Part shown: positions 44,093 through 51,847 of the stretch, one piece after another
Layout of the letters: each line of letters starts with the position of its first letter
How positions within the stretch are numbered: the stretch's first letter is position 1
Assembly: GCA_905478775.1 (NCBI GenBank)
Contig: CAJQKB010000089.1
Coordinates: 1 to 56,639, forward strand
Length of the DNA stretch: 56,639 bases
Direction of reading: 5' to 3'
Source: an uncultured Opitutales bacterium
GTDB lineage: Bacteria > Verrucomicrobiota > Verrucomicrobiia > Opitutales > Seribacteraceae
Made by a program: the position numbers and the translations under genes
Notes under the pieces: model-generated
Database searches by the model: none
Told to the model about the DNA's origin: nothing
Seen by the model: only the letters and a program-made list of their open reading frames with translations

Positions 44093-47000
44093 CTACTTCG
44101 AAGTCATTACATAGACTCCATCCCAATCGCTACCAGGAGGATTTTCTTTCATTATATTGCAACGGTCGATCAAAATAATAGAGGGATTATCGGCGACTCC
44201 AGGAGTAACTCCAGGTTTATTGGGCTCCAGAGTCTTTGCCTTTTCAAACATCCCCAATGCACCATCCCAATCCTGTAGTAAGTATTTATCAATTCCTTGC
44301 TTGAAGCAATCAAGGCAATCTTGGGTTTCTTGTGTGAGCTCAGACATGAAACCAGTAGGTTCAAACATCGCAACCGGTTGTTTTCTACCTTTAACTACTA
44401 TTCTATCCAAATAACGAAATGCAATATCATCCCGTGTTTTTTCAGAGGCAAGTTTAGTTTCTTCAGTAATCATGATGTACGCACCGTAGGCTTTTGCACC
44501 ACTTTCACAACGAGCAGCTAAGTTAACCATGTCACCCATCATAGTATAGTTAAATCGATCCAACGCACCCATATTACCAACAGTTGCAGTTCCCGTATTG
44601 CAGCCTATGCGAGTCTGCATTTTTGAAACTAGTCCATGGCATTTACCCCATTTATCTTCTTCGTAGGACCATTTCTCACGTAACTTAATTTGTTCCTGTT
44701 GCATCAAAATTGCAGTTTTCACTGATTGGTAAGCATGATCTTTCATTGGAATCGGAGCTCCATACATTGCCACGATAGCATCACCAATATATTTATCTAA
44801 TGTACCCCGTTCCTCCTGCAATATGTTTGTCATAGCAGTTAGATATTCATTCATTAAATCAACCAAGCCGGTAGGACTAAGAAGTTCAGAAAAGCTAGAG
44901 AAAGCCTGAACATCGCTAAAAAATGCAGTTATTGCAGTTTCTTGGCCCCCTAAGGAAGGTTCCTCTCCAGATTCGACCATTTGGTCCACTAACTCAGAAG
45001 AAACATAACTCCCAAACATACCCTTGAGCCTGCCCTTTGCTTTTTGTTCAATAACTACCATAATAGCCAAGCCGATAAAAGAGGTGCTAATCCCAGCACA
45101 GGCGGGAGCCGTAATTGGCCAAACAACGTGTGAATTTGAAAAAGTTACAAAACCAAAAAATATATAGCCAAGAAGTAGTACAATGCCAACGATGCTGGAA
45201 CGACTTCCCTGACAAACAGCAAGAAATGCCATAATTAAACACACGCCTAAAGTAGCGGCATGGTCAATCTCCTTGCCCAGTCTTTTAATATAAAGTCCAG
45301 ATGTGAGGGTTTTGATCAAATTACCATGAACTCCCACTTTTGGTGCGGAAGATTTATCAAATGGCGTGGGAGCTAAGTCTTGAAAAGTAGCTTCCTCTGG
45401 CCCAATTAAGACGATCGCATTATTAAAACGTGAAAAGAAATCTTGAATCCTTAGAAGTTCTTCCTGCTGGATCGCAAGATTCGTTTTGTTTGTTACAATG
45501 GCCTCTTCTACCTGATTTTTTTGGTTCAATAGTTTTTGATTCTTAGGGTTTTGCTTTAAAGCATTAGAAATTGCCCCTAGGACAGTTGGGCCTTCCAATT
45601 TTTCGATTTGTTCTTCAATAGACAGCATCGATGATTTAACTTGTTCTAAAAATCTACTATTTTGAATTACATCTCGCATTCCACACATTGGGTTATATTG
45701 GGATTCAAGTGAGGTTGGAATGAAGTAATATGAAATCGCCTCGATCACCGACATAAAATCATCAAAGGGAGGAATTTCATTAACTGGTATTTGTTTTGCC
45801 AAAAGCTTTCTTGCAATCTGCACTTCCACTTCCTCAATTCCAATGGTTGACATCAGGTCAGGGTAGTTACTTGGGTCCTCGGGCAGTTCGATGTCTTTTA
45901 ATTTACTCAAGAAAATTTTCAAGATTTTAGGCACAAGTGATAAATATTGATCAAAATCGTCATCTCCATATGCCCTTTTGGCCTCCATAACTAAAATTTT
46001 CTCAGGTAATTTCTCGGACCAACCAGAAAACCAATTAACCTCTAAAAACTGCTTTTCTTCAAGGGGGGCATCAATGATAGGCGTGCCATCTCGACCAATT
46101 ATTGTAAACCGTAGATTATCTTCCGATATTTTGACATGCTGGTGGTCCAAACCATAGTAAGCGAGCAGGGACTCTACTCCCAGTGTATAAACAGGTCGAT
46201 TTCTCAGTAAAGGTAACTCATTGGGAAATGAATCAACTAACTCACCTATCCCTTCATCTCCCAATGCTCTTGTATATACGAGGCGAAGTGTACTATTGGT
46301 CTCAATTAATTCTGTAGAAGCTTTTCCCTCAATCCTATTAATCCTGACTCGCTTTATTGATTCAATCGAACTTAAATGATCAAACTTTTCTTGTAAGCTG
46401 TTCATCTCAGTGGATGTTGCATTCAAGTCAATTGCGAGGGATTCTAAGTGCTTAGATTTTTCCTTCACTTCAATTTTCAATCTATTAATCATTTGATTCT
46501 GTTCTTTGGAGGACATAACAGTAATCGAAGATTCATTTGCAGCTGATATTTCTTCACTGATGGCTTTTATCTCATTTTCTTTCGCATCAATTTGTGGTTT
46601 CAAAACAGTTGATAGAACCGGATTTGCTTCTAACGCGGTTTTTAAATTCGTGAGTACGTCATTTTGATTTTTAAGCTCTGCTCTTGCTTTTTTAAAATTA
46701 AAGCTCCGAGTCGGCAAACTTTGCCTAAGGCTCAGAACTTCATTATTTTTCAAATCAATTTGCGGTTGAATAATTCCAGAAATCGAGGGATTGGCAGAAA
46801 GTGTACTTTCTAGGTTTAGTATTACTCTTTCTAATTCCTTTATTTGCTCTTCTATTTCTACAATTTCATTTTGACTCATTTCACCTGAACTCCTTCGAGC
46901 TAATAGGCTTTGGAAAAATTCATTTATTTTTTCTTGTCGAGAATCTATTTGCGGTTGAATCACAGCACTCAATGCAGGGTTTGCTTTCAATGTTGAAGAA

Positions 47001-48031
47001 AAATTCTTCACACTGTCTGAAAGTTCTTGGTAGATACTCAGGTCTGCGATCAATAAATTGTAGTTTTTCTTAGCCAATTTTATTTTTTCGACTTGTTGAC
47101 TGATTTTAGGTTTGAAAGAATCTAATTGTTTCAGAACTTCGCTTTTTTGAACTGATAAGATTTTTAATTCGGTTTGCAGTGCAGAATACTCCTCTTTGTT
47201 TTCTCCCAACATTTCGAAAGGAAGTTTGCTTTGCTTTCCCCCCAGCAAATTATATGCATGTGCCTTCCCACCTCCAGGAAACCATAATGGCACCCATCTG
47301 GGAATATTATCAACTGCTGGTTTGTTCTCACCAGGAAAACCATACCGATAAGGAGGAACGGTAAATGAACCAGTCCGTCCCATGTAACGACCATTAAGAT
47401 AATTCTGGAGTGGGTATGTCGGTGATTCAGGGTAGTTAAACTTACTACTCCTCATTGCAGATTCATGCGAATAACCATCTTTGAATAATGGAGGAAACGC
47501 ACTTGCCCCAGTTATTTTTACAAATGAAGTGGGCACGCCGGAATATAAACAACCTAGTACTACCTGATCGGGATAAGCTTTTATTAATTCTCCCATAGCA
47601 GAGTCACTTCGATATGAATTTTCCATAGGAACCATCTTAGACATACTCTTGGGTGTGAAACCAAAATCAAAAGCCAAAACTCTTGCACCTCCTTTTTTCA
47701 TTAAAGCCATTGACATATCTCGAAAAAAAGCACGATCCCAAGGTCTTTCCCCCACATCGTCCATTGCTAATGTCGCTGCATCAAAATTAACATAAACGAT
47801 CTTAGGAACTTTGGGAATTGTTTGATTACCCTCTATTTCAATTTCTTCTGGTGCAGCACTCTGGTGAGAAATCTCTCCCCGAGAACCTGGTATGACTGAG
47901 CTTAATCTTAAATCAATCGATTTGGTCTTCCAACTATCTATCAGACCAAAGTGGTTCACGATGATCCAAATAATTGGAATAATAAGTAACCCGAGGAAAG
48001 TTATTTTTGATTCTTTGCTTAATTTAAACAT
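44093..48031 (-). CDS. CHASE2-domain class III adenylate/guanylate cyclase with large coiled-coil insert
   Basis: A 1312-residue membrane sensor-cyclase. An N-terminal helix (about 10-26) precedes a huge extracytoplasmic CHASE2 region (about 28-925). Three membrane helices at about 927-990 lead to the cyclase domain (about 1020-1200), with metal ligands Asp1040 (FFSDVQAF) and Asp1084 (KYIGDAIVAMYGAP), 44 apart as in active cyclases, and the NYTMMGDMVNLAARCE motif. A C-terminal TPR-like tail ends DWDGVYVMTSK, typical of CHASE2 cyclases. Between the two halves of CHASE2 lies a 300-residue coiled coil carrying three near-repeats of (T/A)L-x-ANP-x-(L/I)S-x-(V/I)-x-PQID at about residues 343, 409 and 466, with a weaker copy near 820. 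It should make cAMP in response to an unknown extracytoplasmic signal. Confidence 0.92.
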   Translation of the reverse strand: MFKLSKESKITFLGLLIIPIIWIIVNHFGLIDSWKTKSIDLRLSSVIPGSRGEISHQSAAPEEIEIEGNQTIPKVPKIVYVNFDAATLAMDDVGERPWDRAFFRDMSMALMKKGGARVLAFDFGFTPKSMSKMVPMENSYRSDSAMGELIKAYPDQVVLGCLYSGVPTSFVKITGASAFPPLFKDGYSHESAMRSSKFNYPESPTYPLQNYLNGRYMGRTGSFTVPPYRYGFPGENKPAVDNIPRWVPLWFPGGGKAHAYNLLGGKQSKLPFEMLGENKEEYSALQTELKILSVQKSEVLKQLDSFKPKISQQVEKIKLAKKNYNLLIADLSIYQELSDSVKNFSSTLKANPALSAVIQPQIDSRQEKINEFFQSLLARRSSGEMSQNEIVEIEEQIKELERVILNLESTLSANPSISGIIQPQIDLKNNEVLSLRQSLPTRSFNFKKARAELKNQNDVLTNLKTALEANPVLSTVLKPQIDAKENEIKAISEEISAANESSITVMSSKEQNQMINRLKIEVKEKSKHLESLAIDLNATSTEMNSLQEKFDHLSSIESIKRVRINRIEGKASTELIETNSTLRLVYTRALGDEGIGELVDSFPNELPLLRNRPVYTLGVESLLAYYGLDHQHVKISEDNLRFTIIGRDGTPIIDAPLEEKQFLEVNWFSGWSEKLPEKILVMEAKRAYGDDDFDQYLSLVPKILKIFLSKLKDIELPEDPSNYPDLMSTIGIEEVEVQIARKLLAKQIPVNEIPPFDDFMSVIEAISYYFIPTSLESQYNPMCGMRDVIQNSRFLEQVKSSMLSIEEQIEKLEGPTVLGAISNALKQNPKNQKLLNQKNQVEEAIVTNKTNLAIQQEELLRIQDFFSRFNNAIVLIGPEEATFQDLAPTPFDKSSAPKVGVHGNLIKTLTSGLYIKRLGKEIDHAATLGVCLIMAFLAVCQGSRSSIVGIVLLLGYIFFGFVTFSNSHVVWPITAPACAGISTSFIGLAIMVVIEQKAKGRLKGMFGSYVSSELVDQMVESGEEPSLGGQETAITAFFSDVQAFSSFSELLSPTGLVDLMNEYLTAMTNILQEERGTLDKYIGDAIVAMYGAPIPMKDHAYQSVKTAILMQQEQIKLREKWSYEEDKWGKCHGLVSKMQTRIGCNTGTATVGNMGALDRFNYTMMGDMVNLAARCESGAKAYGAYIMITEETKLASEKTRDDIAFRYLDRIVVKGRKQPVAMFEPTGFMSELTQETQDCLDCFKQGIDKYLLQDWDGALGMFEKAKTLEPNKPGVTPGVADNPSIILIDRCNIMKENPPGSDWDGVYVMTSK

Positions 48032-48191
48032 AGATAAGTATTATTAGTTGATTAGTTCAATAAGTCAGTTAAAATGAATTTTGATTTGGCTAGTTGAGCA
48101 AGACGAAAAACATTACAACTTTGGTTTATGTTTATTTATTTTGGACAAAAAAAACTATTACTGACGCTTACATTTTGAATCATTTCCAATT
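48032..48191. other. AT-rich divergent intergenic region between cyclase and moxR
   Basis: The longest gene-free gap in the window, 160 bp. It must hold the promoters of both the CHASE2 cyclase (minus) and the moxR-bat operon (plus). I see no clear -35/-10 pair, no CRP-like palindrome and no terminator. TTGGAC occurs near 48151 on the plus strand without a well-spaced -10. Confidence 0.5.
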
Positions 48192-49211
48192 ATGACAATC
48201 AATCAATCTGAAAATATCGTGCAACCTCCCGCTCCAGAAGAACAAGAGCGCATCCGCAATGAAGCATCATGGGTAGAACTGCTGAGGCAAGAGATGGGAA
48301 AGGTTATTGTTGGCCAAAAATACCTTGTCGATCGTCTTATTATTGGTCTGCTTGCTAATGGTCATGTACTGCTCGAGGGAGTACCTGGTCTCGCGAAAAC
48401 TTTAGCAGTTAAAACTTTAGCCAAGTGTATGAAAGCGGAGTTCAAAAGAATTCAATTTACACCTGATCTGTTACCCGCTGATGTTGTGGGAACCCTTATA
48501 TATAGCCCCAACAAGGGGGAATTCACTACGAAAAAAGGTCCTATATTTACAAACTTACTGTTAGCCGATGAAATTAACCGGGCTCCTGCAAAAGTCCAGA
48601 GTGCTCTCCTCGAAGGAATGCAAGAAAGACAAGTAACGATCGGGGATGAAACATTTATGCTGCCCAAGCCATTTCTAGTTCTTGCCACTGAGAATCCGAT
48701 CGATCAAGAAGGCACCTACCCCTTACCGGAAGCTCAAATGGATCGATTCATGCTTAAATTATTGGTTGATTATCCGGATAGAGAAGAAGAGTTAAAAATT
48801 CTGGACTCGAATGCGAATGTAAGCGTGGAGCATGAAGTCAGTCCAGTGGTAGATGCGGAGACGATTTTTCGCTCAAGAACCCTGATTGACAGTATATATT
48901 TGGATGAAAAGTTAAAAGGGTATTTGGTAGATGTTGTACTTGCCACACGGAATCCTGAAAAATATGGAGCTTCAGAACTCAGTGCTTTTATTCGTTTTGG
49001 AGCATCGCCCCGGGCAACGATAAGTTTGGCTCTTGCTTCCAAAGCAGCAGCATTTATGCAGGGGCGCAGTTTTGTTACCCCACAAGATATTAAGGATATC
49101 GGGTTAGATGTACTGCGACATCGGGTCATTATAAGTTATGAAGCCGAGGCGGAAAATGTGTCCAGTGACGACATCATTAAAAAGATTTTTGAAACAGTCC
49201 CTGTTCCTTGA
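48192..49211 (+). CDS. MoxR-family AAA+ ATPase
   Basis: A 339-residue chaperone-like AAA ATPase. MGKVIVGQKYLVDRL, Walker A as GVPGLAKT (about 62-69), Walker B as LLADEINRAPAKVQSALLEGMQERQVTIGDE, ATENPIDQEGTYPLPEAQMDRFML with the sensor and Arg-finger region, and a C-terminal lid (PRATISLALASKAAAFMQGR, DVLRHRVIISYEAE) are all typical. It starts the moxR-DUF58-DUF4381-bat operon and diverges from the CHASE2 cyclase over a 160-bp AT-rich gap. MoxR proteins are thought to help mature VWA-domain partners, several of which follow. Confidence 0.96.
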   Translation: MTINQSENIVQPPAPEEQERIRNEASWVELLRQEMGKVIVGQKYLVDRLIIGLLANGHVLLEGVPGLAKTLAVKTLAKCMKAEFKRIQFTPDLLPADVVGTLIYSPNKGEFTTKKGPIFTNLLLADEINRAPAKVQSALLEGMQERQVTIGDETFMLPKPFLVLATENPIDQEGTYPLPEAQMDRFMLKLLVDYPDREEELKILDSNANVSVEHEVSPVVDAETIFRSRTLIDSIYLDEKLKGYLVDVVLATRNPEKYGASELSAFIRFGASPRATISLALASKAAAFMQGRSFVTPQDIKDIGLDVLRHRVIISYEAEAENVSSDDIIKKIFETVPVP

Positions 49212-49251
49212 TCTTTATTTTTATTTTTCTGCTCAATTTTAAATTAATATC

Positions 49252-50184
49252 ATGGAGGAACCCGATCAGGAGTTTACCCGGGAAATACTTCGTAAGGTAA
49301 GGCAAATTGAAATTCGCTCTAATCGACTGGTTTCTGAGGCATTAGCGGGATCCTACCACAGTGCGTTTAAAGGCCAAGGTATCGACTTTGAAGAAGTGAG
49401 AGAATATCAACCTGGAGACGAGGTACGATCTATTGATTGGAATGTGACTGCAAAAATGGGTTTTCCCTTCGTCAAGCAGTACCGTGAAGAGCGAGAATTA
49501 ACTATCCTCCTTGCCATTGATATAAGTAAGAGTACCCAATGGGGTTCCACTCATAGAAGTAAGAGAGATAAATTAGCGGAACTGGGTGCTCTCTTAGCTT
49601 TTTCTGCAAACCGAAATGGAGATAAAGTTGGATTGCTACTATTTTCCGATCAAGTTGAAAAATTCCTGCCCCCTGCAAAAGGACAAAAACATGTACTTCG
49701 AGTATTGCGTGAAATACTGTTCCACCAAAATCATGGAAGTGGTACAGATTTAAATGAAGGCCTCCGTTTCCTCAATCGGGTAATGCGAAGAAGAGCTGTG
49801 GTTTTTCTTATGTCCGATTTTATTATTCCAGAATATGACTCCGAGGAAGAAACAAGGGAAGATTTATTCCTCAAAGAACTGGCAACTACTCGTAGAAAAC
49901 ATGACCTGGTCTGCTGCCAAGTTCACGATTCAATGGAAAAAGAGTTACCATCTGTCGGCCGGGTTATTTTTGAAGATTCTGAAACAGGGGAAACAAAACT
50001 GATTAATACCTCAGACAAAAGATTCCAATCGCAGTACAAAACCCACACAAAAGACATCCAAGAATCATTTGCCCGCCAGTTACGAAGAAGAGGAATCGAT
50101 AATTTTGAATTTTCCACTTCCTCCGACTATGCGAAGACACTCCAAGAGTTTTTTAACACCCGAGGAAATAGAATAAAGAGATGA
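49252..50184 (+). CDS. DUF58 domain protein of the MoxR-Bat cluster
   Basis: A 310-residue protein with the DUF58 hallmark FKGQGIDFEEVREYQPGDEVRSIDWNVTAKMG (about 44-75), followed by a VWA-like domain with MIDAS residues in LLAIDISKST (DxSxS pattern), GSGTDLNEGL and VFLMSDFI. No membrane segment is present, unlike the longer DUF58 proteins. It lies 40 bp after moxR, and its stop overlaps the following ATG by 4 bp. It is probably a cytoplasmic partner of the MoxR ATPase; the biochemical role is not known. Confidence 0.93.
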   Translation: MEEPDQEFTREILRKVRQIEIRSNRLVSEALAGSYHSAFKGQGIDFEEVREYQPGDEVRSIDWNVTAKMGFPFVKQYREERELTILLAIDISKSTQWGSTHRSKRDKLAELGALLAFSANRNGDKVGLLLFSDQVEKFLPPAKGQKHVLRVLREILFHQNHGSGTDLNEGLRFLNRVMRRRAVVFLMSDFIIPEYDSEEETREDLFLKELATTRRKHDLVCCQVHDSMEKELPSVGRVIFEDSETGETKLINTSDKRFQSQYKTHTKDIQESFARQLRRRGIDNFEFSTSSDYAKTLQEFFNTRGNRIKR

Positions 50185-50780
50185 TGATTAATTCCCTATC
50201 CTTGTTATTGAATAAAGGCTATTTATTAGAGCAAAATCGAGAACAGGATTCTCCCATTCCAATATTTAAAACATTCGGTCAATTACTTGAAGAAAATGCT
50301 TTGCCGATCTCTGTTGTCTTTATTTTTTTGCTCCTTGTTGCTTTAATTTTGATTGTTTTAAAGAAGAAGAAAAAAATGAAAACAGACCTTAATGAACCGG
50401 AACCAATCGACCCATTTGAGGAGGCACTTTCATGTATTGAAACCCTGCAGTCGCAACGTCCGCCATTAAGTGCCAAGCCATTTGTATTTCGTCTTTCTGA
50501 AATCCTGAGGATTTATGTAGAAAGAGTATTTAAAGTCCCTGCTATGGAGTTAACCGGGGAGGAATTCATGAAAGAAATTGCGTCGCATAGTTTTTTCAAG
50601 AATCGATATGATCAAAGCCTTCGTGAGTTTATCGACCAAGGTGACCAAATCAAATATTCAAAAGAAAAAACGGATGATGGCCAAATGTCACTCCTGCTTG
50701 ATACCGCACTCCATTTTGTTAAGGACACTCATGCCAAAATGCTAGAAAAAGAAAAAATTGCTCATCCCGTTCAATCATAA
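50181..50780 (+). CDS. DUF4381-like membrane protein of the Bat cluster
   Basis: A 199-residue protein with an N-terminal extracytoplasmic segment of about 40 residues, one membrane helix (ISVVFIFLLLVALILIVL), a KKKKKMK stop-transfer, and a cytoplasmic helical domain (about 75-195: FRLSEILRIYVERVFKVPAMELTGEEFMKEIASHSFF, REFIDQGDQIKYSKEK). This arrangement, between DUF58 and the first VWA gene, is where DUF4381 proteins occur in MoxR-Bat operons. The start overlaps the DUF58 stop by 4 bp (ATGA). The function is not known. Confidence 0.78.
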   Translation: MMINSLSLLLNKGYLLEQNREQDSPIPIFKTFGQLLEENALPISVVFIFLLLVALILIVLKKKKKMKTDLNEPEPIDPFEEALSCIETLQSQRPPLSAKPFVFRLSEILRIYVERVFKVPAMELTGEEFMKEIASHSFFKNRYDQSLREFIDQGDQIKYSKEKTDDGQMSLLLDTALHFVKDTHAKMLEKEKIAHPVQS

Positions 50781-50785
50781 ATTTA

Positions 50786-51847
50786 ATGGAATATTTTCAG
50801 GAATGGCATAAAATTTCACTAGCCGAACCGCTTTGGCTACTGCTGCTATTACTCATTCCTCTTATTTTTTGGGCACAGACTAAAACGAAGCGAAAGAATT
50901 CATCCTTACTTTTTGCTACACTCTCTCGAATCAATGCAAGCCATCTCCCCCAATCTGACTACTCAAGAATAATTATCCCATTTCTGAGAATTGGATCCCT
51001 CTCCTGCCTCGCCGTCACACTTTCAAAACCGCAGTTTGATAGAAGTACCAGCTCCCTCGTATCCAGTGGAGTGGATATTGTCCTAGCGATTGATCTCTCC
51101 GCTTCCATGTTAGCCTTAGACATGAGCGAAAATGAACAAAATGAAGTTACTCGATTAGATGTAGTAAAAGAAGTGATTAAGGATTTTGTAAATAAGAGAA
51201 AAAATGACCGAATTGGATTAGTTGCTTTTTCTGTTAATCCATATCTTGTCAGTGCTCTTACATTAGACAGCGAGCATTTACAGAAAAACATCGATCGTTT
51301 AAGGGTGGGTCTGACTCACCAAACAGGTACCAATATTGGATCGGCATTGGCGGAAGGTATCAATCGCCTGCGTACGCTTCAGTCAAAATCAAAAATTCTA
51401 ATTTTGTTAACCGATGGAAAAGATGAACCTCCTCCTCCGCATAGCCCACTCATTTATGCTGAGGGAGCAAGAAATGATGATATCAGTATTTACACTATTG
51501 CAATTGGTAGTGCGAGCAGGACGAGAACTTATCTTTTTGACCAACGCTCGCGCGATCTAATGAGGTATACAAATGGAAAGCCTGTAGTCCAGGTTGCCGA
51601 TTACCCGGTCGATAAAGAAATCTTGCAAAAGATATCGGCTAAAACGAATGCCCGGTTTTACGAAGCCAAAAATAAAAGCGAACTATCTTCAATTTACGAC
51701 GAAATTGACCGACTCGAAAAAACTGAAGTTGAATTAAATATTAATGCTCTCTACGAGGAGCTTTTTCAATGGCCTCTCACACTCTCTATTTTCTTTTTAT
51801 TACTTGAAATTTTATTAAAACGAACCATTTTCCTCCGAATTCCATGA
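50786..51847 (+). CDS. batA: VWA-domain membrane protein BatA
   Basis: A 353-residue protein with two N-terminal hydrophobic segments (about 14-30 and 60-77), a von Willebrand A domain (about 90-305) and a C-terminal membrane helix (WPLTLSIFFLLLEILL). The MIDAS is complete: DIVLAIDLSASM, the Thr in GTNIGSALAEG, and the Asp in LLTDGKDEPPP. The AEPLWLLLLLLIPLIFW lead is typical of BatA. It sits 5 bp after the DUF4381-like gene and overlaps the next VWA gene by 4 bp. Bat proteins are linked to oxygen tolerance in Bacteroides; the molecular role is unproven. Confidence 0.92.
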   Translation: MEYFQEWHKISLAEPLWLLLLLLIPLIFWAQTKTKRKNSSLLFATLSRINASHLPQSDYSRIIIPFLRIGSLSCLAVTLSKPQFDRSTSSLVSSGVDIVLAIDLSASMLALDMSENEQNEVTRLDVVKEVIKDFVNKRKNDRIGLVAFSVNPYLVSALTLDSEHLQKNIDRLRVGLTHQTGTNIGSALAEGINRLRTLQSKSKILILLTDGKDEPPPPHSPLIYAEGARNDDISIYTIAIGSASRTRTYLFDQRSRDLMRYTNGKPVVQVADYPVDKEILQKISAKTNARFYEAKNKSELSSIYDEIDRLEKTEVELNINALYEELFQWPLTLSIFFLLLEILLKRTIFLRIP

